Below, piece after piece: positions 1 to 7,964 of a stretch of 64,000 nucleotides of DNA. The stretch covers positions 2,625,501-2,689,500 of the forward strand of contig NZ_CP137559.1 of assembly GCF_019249725.2 (NCBI RefSeq). The letters run 5' to 3'. The stretch is from Segatella hominis (GTDB lineage: Bacteria > Bacteroidota > Bacteroidia > Bacteroidales > Bacteroidaceae). Both the position numbers and the translations under genes were made by a program. Under the pieces are notes generated by a model, which was not told the origin of the DNA, searched no databases, and was given only the letters and a program-made list of their open reading frames with translations. Position 1 is the first letter of the stretch; each line of letters begins with the position of its first letter.

Positions 1-49
1 ATCTATCGTAACACGAGCATGCTGATGACTCACACCCGTCTGCTTGATT

Positions 50-454
50 TCAAAGGGTTGATTCCCCTCTGTTCCCAATATGAACTGTTTCATTGTTTCT
101 AATTTTTATACTTTTAGCAATTGCGTCCTTGTAGATTTTGAGGGTCTTCTTGGACACGTTGACCTTAATCTCATTCCCTTGTCCCGAGAGTACCATCACT
201 TGCTTCATCAAGTCGATTTTCTGCAAGAAGGAATGGTTGACTATCAGGCTTCTGCCGACTCTGACGAATTTCGACTTCTTCTCCTTGAGATTCTTGAGCA
301 CTTGTTCCACCTTGGAGATGCCAGAAGTCAGCATGATTTCCCGGCGATAGATGGTCAGTACCTTAGAATAATTGCCGTTGGCCTGTACCACCGCTATCTC
401 CTCGGAATCAACGACGGTAAGCTCGTCACGTGTGTTGAAAAATAACTTTTCCAT
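50..454 (-). CDS. Stand-alone LytTR-type DNA-binding protein
   Basis: A 134-residue protein with one recognisable domain, a LytTR (AgrA/LytR-type) DNA-binding fold at about residues 14-110. It shows the family's pattern: an IAVVQANGNYSKV strand near the front and FVRVGRSLIVNHSFLQKI in the middle, where the RVGRS..VN core is typical. No receiver domain precedes it, so it is either a one-component regulator or acts with a partner encoded elsewhere. It lies 9 bp downstream of a Sel1-repeat gene on the same strand and is probably the last gene of that transcript. The ATG at 454 is the natural start. Only about 50 bases of the window lie beyond the stop and they show nothing clear. The family call is confident; target genes are unknown. 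Confidence 0.85.
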   Translation of the reverse strand: MEKLFFNTRDELTVVDSEEIAVVQANGNYSKVLTIYRREIMLTSGISKVEQVLKNLKEKKSKFVRVGRSLIVNHSFLQKIDLMKQVMVLSGQGNEIKVNVSKKTLKIYKDAIAKSIKIRNNETVHIGNRGESTL

Positions 455-463
455 AGCGTTTGA

Positions 464-1744
464 TTATATTTTTTTCAGTAATTCCGCCGCATCCTCAATG
501 CCATTGTCTGCGGCACGTTGGAGCCAAGCCTTAGCTTCTATGAGCGATTTTGTTACTCCAAGTCCATCCAAAAAACAGCATCCCACTAAATATTGAGAAT
601 AGCCATCATTCTTCTCGGCAGCCATCCTCAGCCAATAGAAAGCCTTAGAAAAATCTCTAGTTGTTCCATGCCCATCATAATAGCACTGCCCCAACAAAGC
701 CATCCCATCAACATCATTTTTCAATGCTGAAAGGGTAAAAAGCCGAAAAGCCTTACCATAATCTTTTGGCACGACAACGTTGTCACCATTGCCTCCCGTA
801 AGATAGCACAATCCAAGCTGAGCTTGACAAATTGACGAACCGCATCTTGCCCCCTTGGTCAAATATTCCAAAGCCTTCTCGGCATTCGGTTCCGTTCCTT
901 GTTCCGTATAATAAGTATATAAATCAAAACAAGCGTCAGACCATCCAAGTTGCAAAGCCTCCTGGTAAAGTTGCAAAGCCTTGGTTGGATTAACAGAAAC
1001 CCCAGTTCCCTTCTCGTATATATACCCCAAGTTACACATGGCAACAGGATATTTCAATTTCACAGCCTTTTGATACCATTCGGCACTTTTCGCCAAATTT
1101 TTCTTGGTGCCTAACCCTTCCTCGTAAGCAACACCCAACAAACTCAATGCCTCAGGATTATCTTTACTTGCCGCCTTCCGAGCATATTCCAACATTTTCT
1201 GCCCATTCTTTCCTATAACTACACCAAGATAATAACACGCTGCAACTTCTGCCTGCGCATCCACATCACCACGGTCTGCCATAGACTTCAACTTTTCAAA
1301 AGGAATGGAATCTCGCAATCCAATCAATTGATATGGCTTGAAAGTCTTGTCCAATTGGAAAATATCCTCATCTGCTTTCGGTTCAACTGAAAAAGTAACT
1401 TGATAGGTAGAACCAGCAACCAACCCATTGATACCAAATTTATCAAAATTCAACATGAATGGAGTTGTCTCCGAAGATTTTATCCTCAACTGCTTGGAAC
1501 CACCAGTCATATAAACAAACAAGGCATTAGCTTTGCGCAAGGGTGCCCCAATTACATTTCCATCGAAAGTCATACTATTATCATCAGTCACAACTTTGAT
1601 AACGGCACATGGTTCCCCATTCAAGTCTTGACGCTGTTCGAGTTTTGGGAAGTCAGATTCCAACTTTTGCATATCGGCCACTTGCGAAAACGCAGAGCCG
1701 TACGCACCCAATGTCAGCAACGCATCACAAATCCATCTTTTCAT
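464..1744 (-). CDS. Secreted Sel1-repeat protein (paralogue B)
   Basis: A 426-residue protein with an N-terminal hydrophobic segment (about residues 6-20) that looks like a signal peptide. A beta-rich domain follows at about residues 35-125, then 6-7 Sel1-type TPR repeats from about residue 150 to the C-terminus. Repeat signatures include ALSLLGVAYEEGLGTKKNL, AMCNLGYIYEKGTGV and GMALLGQCYYDGHGT. Sel1 repeats form alpha-solenoids that bind other proteins; no catalytic domain is visible. It is a paralogue of the gene just upstream (1752-2891): both have the NGEPCAVIKV / KGKSCALLRV front domain and the same repeat type, pointing to tandem duplication. The genes are 7 bp apart and co-directional with the LytTR gene. 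Partners are unknown. Confidence 0.85.
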   Translation of the reverse strand: MKRWICDALLTLGAYGSAFSQVADMQKLESDFPKLEQRQDLNGEPCAVIKVVTDDNSMTFDGNVIGAPLRKANALFVYMTGGSKQLRIKSSETTPFMLNFDKFGINGLVAGSTYQVTFSVEPKADEDIFQLDKTFKPYQLIGLRDSIPFEKLKSMADRGDVDAQAEVAACYYLGVVIGKNGQKMLEYARKAASKDNPEALSLLGVAYEEGLGTKKNLAKSAEWYQKAVKLKYPVAMCNLGYIYEKGTGVSVNPTKALQLYQEALQLGWSDACFDLYTYYTEQGTEPNAEKALEYLTKGARCGSSICQAQLGLCYLTGGNGDNVVVPKDYGKAFRLFTLSALKNDVDGMALLGQCYYDGHGTTRDFSKAFYWLRMAAEKNDGYSQYLVGCCFLDGLGVTKSLIEAKAWLQRAADNGIEDAAELLKKI

Positions 1745-1751
1745 AGTCCTT

Positions 1752-2891
1752 CTATTTTAATTCATCCAAAGCATTCTTAGCATTGTCCACGCCTTGCTCA
1801 GCAGCTCTCTGATAACATTCTCTCGCTTTTCTGAGATCTTTAATAGTACCTATTCCGTTCTGGTAACACACCCCAAGACAATATATGGCATAAGAAAAGC
1901 CCTGATCAGCAGACATCTTGGTCCAAAAGTAACACTGCTGCGGATTGTAATGTTCCAAATCATCTTCCGCACCATATATCATCCCCAACAAGCATTGCGA
2001 ATGGCTATTTCCCTGCATAGCAGCCTTCTTACTATAGTCCAAAGCTTTTTCCACATCTTGCTCGACACCTTGACCTAAATAATAGCAAATTCCAATGTTT
2101 GTCGATGCTAAAATATATCCGTTGTCTGCAGACTTACGAAACCATTTCAGTGCTTCCGTAAAGTTTTGCCCTACCCCTACTGCATTGTAATACATCGACC
2201 CCAACATGAACTGAGCATTAGCATCATTTCCATCTGCACCTTTTCGGAACCAGTTCATGGCCTGTTTTAAGTCTTTGGCGACACCAAATCCGTTGAAGTA
2301 GCACTTCCCCACTTGACACATAGAGTAAGCATCGCCTTGCGAAGCTGCCTTTTTGAACCATTGATAGCACTTGGCATAATCTATAGGTACTTCATCAGAA
2401 CCCACTGAATAAATATCTCCTAATTTTCTTTGCGCCAAACGATTATTTTTATTAGCCAAGTTAGTCAACTCTTTTACCGACATGGCATTGTAGTTGAGTT
2501 GTATGTCGTCCAGCGAAGTTTCTCCTTCCCCCATCTCTACCACATACGTTGCTTTGGATTCCATTCTGGGTAAGGAAACCGTCACACTTGCACCTTTAGA
2601 AGGATGCACGGTAAACTCCTGCGTAACAGCAGGAACATATACCAAATATTCATTCCCATCTCGTTTCACCTCTCCTACAATGTCCCCTGCAAACTTCACA
2701 TTATTATCCAATATCTGGACACGAAGCAGAGCACACGACTTTCCTTTGGCATCCTTACGTTCAAGAATACTTGCAGTCAAATCCTCCTGCACCTTTTCTA
2801 CCTTCATGCAAACCCAATTATCAGCTAACACTGGACATAGACTTGAATAAAAGAAGGCAGAAATAGCAATTATCTTTTTCACTCCAATCAT
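1752..2891 (-). CDS. Secreted Sel1-repeat protein (paralogue A)
   Basis: A 379-residue protein with a signal peptide (hydrophobic residues about 5-22, ending near VLA), a beta-rich N-terminal domain to about residue 130, and about six Sel1 repeats. Examples are AYSMCQVGKCYFNGFGVAK, AQFMLGSMYYNAVGVGQ and ASTNIGICYYLGQGVEQ. It is the first gene of the minus-strand set Sel1-A, Sel1-B, LytTR. The front domain, with its short strand-turn-strand pattern ending in a VYV/VYM element, also occurs in the paralogue. Its place ahead of the solenoid suggests a periplasmic or surface interaction module. No enzyme motif is seen. A weak promoter candidate lies about 155 bp upstream. The fold is confident, the function unknown. 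Confidence 0.85.
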   Translation of the reverse strand: MIGVKKIIAISAFFYSSLCPVLADNWVCMKVEKVQEDLTASILERKDAKGKSCALLRVQILDNNVKFAGDIVGEVKRDGNEYLVYVPAVTQEFTVHPSKGASVTVSLPRMESKATYVVEMGEGETSLDDIQLNYNAMSVKELTNLANKNNRLAQRKLGDIYSVGSDEVPIDYAKCYQWFKKAASQGDAYSMCQVGKCYFNGFGVAKDLKQAMNWFRKGADGNDANAQFMLGSMYYNAVGVGQNFTEALKWFRKSADNGYILASTNIGICYYLGQGVEQDVEKALDYSKKAAMQGNSHSQCLLGMIYGAEDDLEHYNPQQCYFWTKMSADQGFSYAIYCLGVCYQNGIGTIKDLRKARECYQRAAEQGVDNAKNALDELK

Positions 2892-2950
2892 ACGCTTAAT
2901 GAACTAAACCTAATTCCGCAACACTATAATTTAATATTTTTTTATAAGTG

Positions 2951-2975
2951 CCTGAGCAACAAAAAGTTGCTCAGG
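2951..2975. terminator. Perfect 10-bp hairpin, possible terminator or leader structure
   Basis: CCTGAGCAAC and GTTGCTCAGG pair perfectly around a five-A loop. The plus side is followed by ATTTTG. It lies between the small gene ending at 3152 and the Sel1 operon starting at 2891, both on minus. It could end the ribD transcript or sit in the 5' leader of the Sel1 operon. The run after it on minus is A-rich rather than T-rich, so intrinsic termination is not certain. Confidence 0.5.
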
Positions 2976-3044
2976 ATTTTGACATGTCAGAAAATTCACT
3001 TATCTTAGTGCTGCAAAAAACAAATAAAACTCTGAATGACATGG

Positions 3045-3052
3045 CAAAAATA
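3045..3052 (-). promoter_or_regulatory. Weak -7 candidate for the Sel1/LytTR operon
   Basis: On the minus strand this reads TATTTTTG, a match to the Bacteroidota -7 element TAnnTTTG. No TTTG lies at the right distance upstream, so support is weak. If used, the Sel1 mRNA would have a leader of about 145 nt containing the 2951-2975 hairpin. Confidence 0.3.
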
Positions 3053-3126
3053 CATATAAAATCTGAAAAACTCATTCTTTTTGGAGTTTTTTTTCGATTA
3101 TGGAGAAATTATTTGCTCTTCCGGAA

Positions 3127-3166
3127 ATCCGTGATTATCCGTGATGTAATCTTAATAATCCGTGAT
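3127..3166. repeat. Three copies of ATCCGTGAT
   Basis: The 9-bp word ATCCGTGAT occurs at 3127-3135, 3137-3145 and 3158-3166, with start-to-start distances of 10 and 21 bp, close to one and two helical turns. The last copy overlaps the 3' end of the small gene at 3152-3310. It may be a protein-binding array or a local duplication. Confidence 0.5.
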
Positions 3167-3310
3167 ATATCCTTTCGTAAACATATCGTAGGACAGAGCT
3201 TCCAGTTCGGCAAGCGTCATGTGCTCTACGGCATGTTCTATCTTGCGAATCAGTTCATCTCTCTTGAAATCGTCGTTATCGCTCAGGCGCGATGTAAATC
3301 TATTGCTCAT
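3152..3310 (-). CDS. Small 52-aa protein downstream of ribD
   Basis: A 52-codon reading frame on minus from ATG 3308-3310 to TAA 3152-3154. The product is acidic and probably helical: it begins MSNRFTSRLSDNDDFKRDEL and ends in a Tyr-rich tail (SYDMFTKGYITDY). No known domain is recognised and there is no signal peptide. It lies 27 bp after ribD on the same strand and is probably co-transcribed. The spacer holds near-repeats of ATTAAACATTA, a common intergenic motif style in these genomes. The balanced composition supports a real gene rather than chance. Function is unknown; it may be a small regulatory or partner protein. Confidence 0.6.
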   Translation of the reverse strand: MSNRFTSRLSDNDDFKRDELIRKIEHAVEHMTLAELEALSYDMFTKGYITDY

Positions 3311-3337
3311 CGATTTTTAATGTTTAATGTGTAATGT

Positions 3338-4405
3338 TTAATATTTACTTCGTTCATAGGTATCGATGACATTGCCATCATATTCCTCATGGGTGAGCAG
3401 ACGGACATCGTGAGGAAGGCGAGGAGCCTCGGTGCCTTTTTCCACAGACTTCCCGACTGCTGTTTCCACCCTGATTTCATCCCAAAGTCCTGCATCAAGG
3501 AAAGCCTGATGGGTGATGGCACCTCCCTCCACTATCAGAGATTGCACCTTATTAATATATAGGTGGTCCATCATCTGATCCAGCACACCGGTCTTTCCCT
3601 GAGAGAAATCCAAGCCCTCGAAGCAAGGGTGATTTCTGTCGATGACCAGTCGCAGAGGATCCTTACCGCTCCAGTCACGCACATTCAACTGACTATGGTC
3701 GCGCTCATCGGTGATTCTACCTACCAGGATGGCATCGTTCTCGGCACGCAGTTTGTGGGAAAGCATCTTGGTGAAAGGAGAGGAAATAGCCATTCCCTTA
3801 CCTCCGTCATCGAGAAAACCGTTGACAGTCTGCGCCCATTTCAAAATCACGTAAGGGCGCTTATGGGTATTATAAGTGATGAAGCGCTTGTTGAGTTCGA
3901 GACATTCCTTCTCCAGTACGCCCACCGTCACTTCGATGCCAGCCTCGCGGATTTTCTGAATGCCGCGCCCCTGCACCTTGGCAAACGGATCTACACAACC
4001 GCAGACACATCTTTTCACTCCTTTCTTTACTACGAGGTCGGCACAAGGAGGCGTCTTGCCGTAATGCGAACAGGGTTCGAGACTCACGTAAATAGTGGCT
4101 TCATGCAGCAGCGGCTCATCCTCCGGTCTGACAGAGGCAAAGGCATTCACCTCAGCATGTCCCTCGCCGCAGCGCACATGATAGCCCTCGCCGATAATTC
4201 TTCCATCGGCACTCACAATGACGGCTCCCACCATCGGATTGGGTTTTGCATTCTGCCTTCCATTCTTCGCCAACTGCAGGCAGCGGCGCATAAACATTTC
4301 ATCTATCTCCTGCTGAGAGAGTGGCTCTCCCGTCCAAGGATTCTGAAAAGAGACTGCTTTCTGCCCCTTATCTGCATTCTGCTCTATATTTCTTTTTTGC
4401 TCCAT
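3338..4405 (-). CDS. ribD: Bifunctional riboflavin deaminase/reductase
   Basis: RibD carries out two successive cytosolic steps of riboflavin synthesis: deamination of the diaminopyrimidine made from GTP, then NADPH-dependent reduction of the ribosyl side chain. The N-terminal cytidine-deaminase-like domain shows the zinc and catalytic set GEGHAEVNAF followed by PCSHYGKTPPC. The C-terminal reductase domain starts near PYVILKWAQTVNGFL and includes the AILVGRIT region. The ATG at 4405 gives 355 residues, normal for the family. A longer frame reaches a TTG at 4441, but this adds only a basic, unconserved stretch. No other rib gene is adjacent; a 52-aa gene follows. It is divergent from prmC. Confidence 0.95.
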   Translation of the reverse strand: MEQKRNIEQNADKGQKAVSFQNPWTGEPLSQQEIDEMFMRRCLQLAKNGRQNAKPNPMVGAVIVSADGRIIGEGYHVRCGEGHAEVNAFASVRPEDEPLLHEATIYVSLEPCSHYGKTPPCADLVVKKGVKRCVCGCVDPFAKVQGRGIQKIREAGIEVTVGVLEKECLELNKRFITYNTHKRPYVILKWAQTVNGFLDDGGKGMAISSPFTKMLSHKLRAENDAILVGRITDERDHSQLNVRDWSGKDPLRLVIDRNHPCFEGLDFSQGKTGVLDQMMDHLYINKVQSLIVEGGAITHQAFLDAGLWDEIRVETAVGKSVEKGTEAPRLPHDVRLLTHEEYDGNVIDTYERSKY

Positions 4406-4424
4406 ATCTATTTTTTTCTTCCCT

Positions 4425-4459
4425 TTTGATCTTATTTTCAATAAAATTATGTACTTTTG
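4425..4459 (+). promoter_or_regulatory. Candidate promoter for prmC
   Basis: TACTTTTG at 4452-4459 matches the Bacteroidota -7 element. TTTG at 4425-4428 could be the -33 element, but the 23-bp spacer is longer than the usual 19-21. It lies in the 92-bp gap between the divergent ribD and prmC start codons. Confidence 0.5.
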
Positions 4460-4497
4460 CCAGTGAATTCAATGAAAGTCAAACAAGGCTCATTAAA

Positions 4498-5352
4498 ATG
4501 AAAACTTATCAACAACTTTGGCAATCCCTCACTCCACTCTATGAGACTGGCGAAGCGCAAGCTATCGTCCGCACCGTGCTCGACGTGAAATACGGTATGA
4601 CTTTGACCGACATAATCTGCGGCAAAGTTAATGAATTATCTGCAGATGAAGAAAGAAATCTGGAAGAAATTGTAGAAAGACTGCAAAATGGCGAACCGGT
4701 ACAGTATGTGCTGGGCAAAGCCGACTTTGCCGGAAGAACCTTCCATGTAGAGCCGGGTGTGCTGATTCCGAGACCCGAAACGGCGGAACTCTGTGAATGG
4801 ATGGCGAAATCTGCCTCTCCTCAACCAAGAATCATGGACCTCTGTACAGGCTCTGGCTGCATTGCCATTACCCTGAGTCTTGAGATTCCAAATTCGAAAG
4901 TATTAGGAATAGACATTTCCGACTGCGCCTGCAGAATTGCCACAGAGAATGCCAAGTTGTTGTCTTCTAAAGCATGCTTTGAGAAAATGGATGTCTTTAA
5001 ACTGCTTGAAAGGTATAGGAAAGATACAAAGGATTCTCCCGAAGTGGATATGATCGTGAGCAATCCTCCTTATATCTGCGAGAAAGAAAAGATAGATATG
5101 GCTAAGAATGTCTTGGATTATGAACCAGGTATCGCCCTATTCGTTCCCGACGAAGATCCTCTGAAGTTCTATCGGGCCATCGCCGAGATTGCTTCCATCA
5201 GACTGCGCTGTGGGGGATTCCTCTATTTCGAAATCAACCCTATCTACGAAAAGGAAACCAGGGAAATGCTCGAAGGCTTCGGTTTCAAGGATATTGAGAC
5301 AAAGGAGGATTCTTTCGGGAAAAAGAGAATGATGCGAGCTGCTAAAAAATAA
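4498..5352 (+). CDS. prmC: Release factor glutamine methyltransferase
   Basis: PrmC methylates the GGQ glutamine of peptide-chain release factors, using S-adenosylmethionine. The ATG at 4498 gives 284 residues, the usual length; longer in-frame extensions run through the promoter region. An N-terminal helical domain precedes the Rossmann methyltransferase. The SAM-binding motif MDLCTGSGCIAITL lies near residue 115 and the diagnostic catalytic NPPY near residue 189 (IVSNPPYICEKE). It is the first gene of a plus-strand run prmC-recX-comF with gaps of 8 and 13 bp, suggesting one transcript. Confidence 0.93.
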   Translation: MKTYQQLWQSLTPLYETGEAQAIVRTVLDVKYGMTLTDIICGKVNELSADEERNLEEIVERLQNGEPVQYVLGKADFAGRTFHVEPGVLIPRPETAELCEWMAKSASPQPRIMDLCTGSGCIAITLSLEIPNSKVLGIDISDCACRIATENAKLLSSKACFEKMDVFKLLERYRKDTKDSPEVDMIVSNPPYICEKEKIDMAKNVLDYEPGIALFVPDEDPLKFYRAIAEIASIRLRCGGFLYFEINPIYEKETREMLEGFGFKDIETKEDSFGKKRMMRAAKK

Positions 5353-5360
5353 GAAACAAT

Positions 5361-5873
5361 ATGGAATATGACAATTATAAACCGCGTCGTGCGAAGAAGC
5401 CGATGACTGAGCAACAGGCACTCCTGAAACTTACGACTCTCTGCACCCAGTCGGAGCACTGTTCGCAGGAAATGCTCGACAAAATGAAGAAATGGGAACT
5501 GCCCGAGGATGCTATCGCCCGCAACATGGAGTTCCTCATCCAGAAGAAATTCGTGGATGATGAGCGCTTTACCCGCTTCTTCATCAACGATAAAATCAAA
5601 TATAACAAATGGGGACGGCGCAAAGTGGAACAGGCTCTCTGGCTGAAACATATCTCCAGAGAAATCTCCGACCCTATCTTTGCAGAAATTGAGGAAGAAC
5701 TCTATATGGAGACACTTCTGCCCCTGATGAGAAACAAGTATAAGACCATCAAGGCGAAAAACGACTACGAGCGCTCCATGAAGCTCATCCGCTTTGCCTT
5801 AGGCAGAGGTTTCAGCATGGATATTATCCGCAAATGCATTGACAAAATGGGAGTAGAAGACGTAGAATTTTAA
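5361..5873 (+). CDS. recX: RecX-family regulatory protein
   Basis: A 170-residue, mostly helical, charged protein matching the RecX family of RecA modulators. It has the three tandem three-helix repeats, with AIARNMEFLIQKKFVDDERF and the GRRKVEQALWLKHIS core typical of repeat two, and ends with a third repeat containing RFALGRGFSMDIIRKCID. RecX binds RecA filaments and limits or tunes recombinase activity. It lies 8 bp after prmC and 13 bp before a comF-like gene. recA is not in the window, which is usual in Bacteroidota. Confidence 0.85.
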   Translation: MEYDNYKPRRAKKPMTEQQALLKLTTLCTQSEHCSQEMLDKMKKWELPEDAIARNMEFLIQKKFVDDERFTRFFINDKIKYNKWGRRKVEQALWLKHISREISDPIFAEIEEELYMETLLPLMRNKYKTIKAKNDYERSMKLIRFALGRGFSMDIIRKCIDKMGVEDVEF

Positions 5874-5886
5874 TACAATTACATAT

Positions 5887-6621
5887 ATGCGACTCAGTAT
5901 CTTAGCAAAAATCATAGATATGCTTTCCCCCCGCTACTGTCCGGTTTGCGGAAATCGGCTCAATGGCGAGGAGGAAAGCATTTGTGTTTCATGCAATCTG
6001 TTCCTACCCAGAACCGATACATGGAAAGACCCTTATAATAATGAGATGGCAAAGATGTTCTGGCACCGTATTCCCATCGAGAAAGCCTGCGCCCTCTTCT
6101 ATTACAAGGGCCATGCCTTCACCAGCAACATTCTCTATCAACTGAAATACAGTCACCGCCCGGAAGTTGCCACAGACTTGGGAATGCTCCTGGCTCAGGA
6201 AGGAATGAAAGTGCACTTCTTCGACGACATCGACGGCATCATTCCCATTCCGCTTGCACCCCACCGCCAACGGCAGAGAGGCTACAACCAGAGCGAGGAA
6301 ATCGCTAAGGGAATCGCACAGGTGACCCACCTCCCCATCTACACAAATATCGTGAGAAGAAACGTTTTCAAGGAAAGTCAGACCCAAAAAGACCGCTGGA
6401 GAAGAAACGAGAACGTGAAAGAAGCCTTTGAGCTCTACCCTTCCTACCGCCCCGACCAAGAGAAAGGGAAAAACAAAAGCGGCTCCATCGCAGGCAGACA
6501 TTTCCTGATAGTAGATGATGTCTGTACTACGGGAGCCACTATCTGTGCATGTTGCCAGACGCTTTTGAAAGCCGGCAACATGAAATTCAGCGTTTTATCT
6601 ATCGGATTAGCTGGGGAATAA
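5887..6621 (+). CDS. ComF-family phosphoribosyltransferase-like protein
   Basis: A 244-residue ComF/GntX-type protein. An N-terminal zinc-finger pair (CPVCGNRLNGEEESICVSC) is followed by a type I phosphoribosyltransferase fold with the PRPP-binding loop FLIVDDVCTTGATI near residue 205. The RQRGYNQSEEIAKGIA segment is diagnostic. In naturally competent bacteria ComF helps handle incoming single-stranded DNA; in Bacteroidota the role is not established. It closes the prmC-recX-comF run. The gap to pyrE carries pyrE's own promoter. Confidence 0.88.
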   Translation: MRLSILAKIIDMLSPRYCPVCGNRLNGEEESICVSCNLFLPRTDTWKDPYNNEMAKMFWHRIPIEKACALFYYKGHAFTSNILYQLKYSHRPEVATDLGMLLAQEGMKVHFFDDIDGIIPIPLAPHRQRQRGYNQSEEIAKGIAQVTHLPIYTNIVRRNVFKESQTQKDRWRRNENVKEAFELYPSYRPDQEKGKNKSGSIAGRHFLIVDDVCTTGATICACCQTLLKAGNMKFSVLSIGLAGE

Positions 6622-6759
6622 CTTTCCTTACTTTTACAGTACTATCTGCACCAGTTTCGCTTGATTTAATACTTGGCAATTTTACGCCATTTCTACGATA
6701 TATGCAACAAATTAAAGACTTTTAACCTTACCAAGGTCTCACTTTAGCAAAAAGAAATG

Positions 6760-6767
6760 TACCTTTG
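6760..6767 (+). promoter_or_regulatory. -7 element upstream of pyrE
   Basis: TACCTTTG matches the Bacteroidota -7 consensus exactly and lies 31 bp before the pyrE ATG. No clear TTTG is seen 19-21 bp upstream. Confidence 0.55.
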
Positions 6768-6797
6768 CAGCATAATAATATTAAATCCTTTAAGATT

Positions 6798-7430
6798 ATG
6801 GACAAACTGAAGAAAGAATTTGCATCAAAGTTATTGAAAGTAAAGGCTATCAAGTTGCAGCCTAACGATCCATTTACATGGGCTTCTGGCTGGAAATCTC
6901 CTTTCTATTGTGACAACCGTAAGACTCTGTCTTTCCCAGAGTTGCGCAACTATGTGAAGCTCGAATTGGTACACGCCATCCTTGAGCAGTTCCCAGAGGC
7001 TGACGCCGTAGCCGGTGTTGCCACAGGAGCCATCGCACAGGGTGCATTGGTAGCTGATGAGCTGAACCTGCCTTTCGTATATGTACGTTCTAAACCAAAG
7101 GATCATGGTATGCAGAACCTCATCGAGGGTGAGTTGGATCCTTCAGCTAAGGTTGTTGTAGTAGAAGACCTGATTTCTACTGGTGGCAGCTCTCTCAAGG
7201 CAGTAGAGGCTCTCCGCAAGAACGGTAATGAGATTGTGGGCATGGTAGCCAGCTACACCTATGGTTTCCCTGTAGCAGAGAAGGCATTTGCTGATGCCAA
7301 TGTCAAGCTCGTTACACTCACCGACTATGAGCACGTAGTGGCAGAGGCTCTCGAGACTGGTTACATCAAGCAGGAAGACGTAGAGTTGCTCCACGAGTGG
7401 CGCAAGGATCCAGCCAACTGGAAGAAGTAA
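6798..7430 (+). CDS. pyrE: Orotate phosphoribosyltransferase
   Basis: PyrE joins orotate to PRPP to give OMP in the cytosol, the fifth step of pyrimidine synthesis. The ATG at 6798 gives 210 residues, the normal bacterial length; an upstream in-frame extension overlaps the -7 element and is rejected. Visible motifs are WASGWKSPFYCDNRKTLSFP at the orotate site, YVRSKPKDHGMQNLIEG in the flexible catalytic loop, and the PRPP loop VVVVEDLISTGGSSL. It has its own promoter and is followed after 32 bp by an SRPBCC-family gene. Confidence 0.96.
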   Translation: MDKLKKEFASKLLKVKAIKLQPNDPFTWASGWKSPFYCDNRKTLSFPELRNYVKLELVHAILEQFPEADAVAGVATGAIAQGALVADELNLPFVYVRSKPKDHGMQNLIEGELDPSAKVVVVEDLISTGGSSLKAVEALRKNGNEIVGMVASYTYGFPVAEKAFADANVKLVTLTDYEHVVAEALETGYIKQEDVELLHEWRKDPANWKK

Positions 7431-7462
7431 TACCTGTCTCTACATAGGCATTTACAAGAAAT

Positions 7463-7924
7463 ATGAGTACAAGTACATTCGAAAGTAATATCAAACAGAT
7501 TCCTCATAAGCAGGAATCTGTTTTCAATACATTGAGCGACCTCAACAACCTGCAGCGCCTGAAGGATAAGTTTGAACAGGTGAAAGACCAGATTCCAGCC
7601 GACAAGCGTGAGCAGATGGACAAGATCAAGGATCTCAAGTTTGATACTGACAGTATCTCTATCACCGCCCCTATGGTAGGTGAAATCAAGATGCGCATCA
7701 TCGACCGTGAGTTCCCTAAGACCATCAAGTTTGAGACCGAAAACAGTCCTGTACCGTTCAACTTCTGGATTCAGTTGCTCCCTACGGGGGAGTATTCCTG
7801 CAAGATGAAGCTGACCATCAAGGCTGAACTCAATATGTTTATCAAGGGAATGGTGAAGAAACCGCTGACTGAAGGCATCGAGAAGATAGCTGATGCTTTG
7901 GCGATGATTCCATACGAGGATTAA
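7463..7924 (+). CDS. SRPBCC (START-like) family protein
   Basis: A 153-residue cytosolic protein with the alternating strand/helix pattern of the SRPBCC/polyketide-cyclase-like ligand-binding fold. It starts with a SNIKQIPHKQESVFNTLSDL segment, typical of these 'vanish at boundary' proteins. A central helical insert (KDQIPADKREQMDKIKDL) and a C-terminal long helix starting near KPLTEGIEKIADAL complete the fold. Ligand and role are unknown. It is conserved next to pyrE in related genomes as far as I recall. It lies between pyrE and argH, co-directional. Confidence 0.7.
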   Translation: MSTSTFESNIKQIPHKQESVFNTLSDLNNLQRLKDKFEQVKDQIPADKREQMDKIKDLKFDTDSISITAPMVGEIKMRIIDREFPKTIKFETENSPVPFNFWIQLLPTGEYSCKMKLTIKAELNMFIKGMVKKPLTEGIEKIADALAMIPYED

Positions 7925-7964
7925 TCCGAAGCCTCCCCCTTTCATTCAAAAAATTCAAAAGAAA

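Noticed and set aside
2948..3334. A 128-codon plus frame before ribD
   Set aside because: Composition is unlike protein, it runs through a hairpin and opposite the better 52-aa minus frame, and has no domain.
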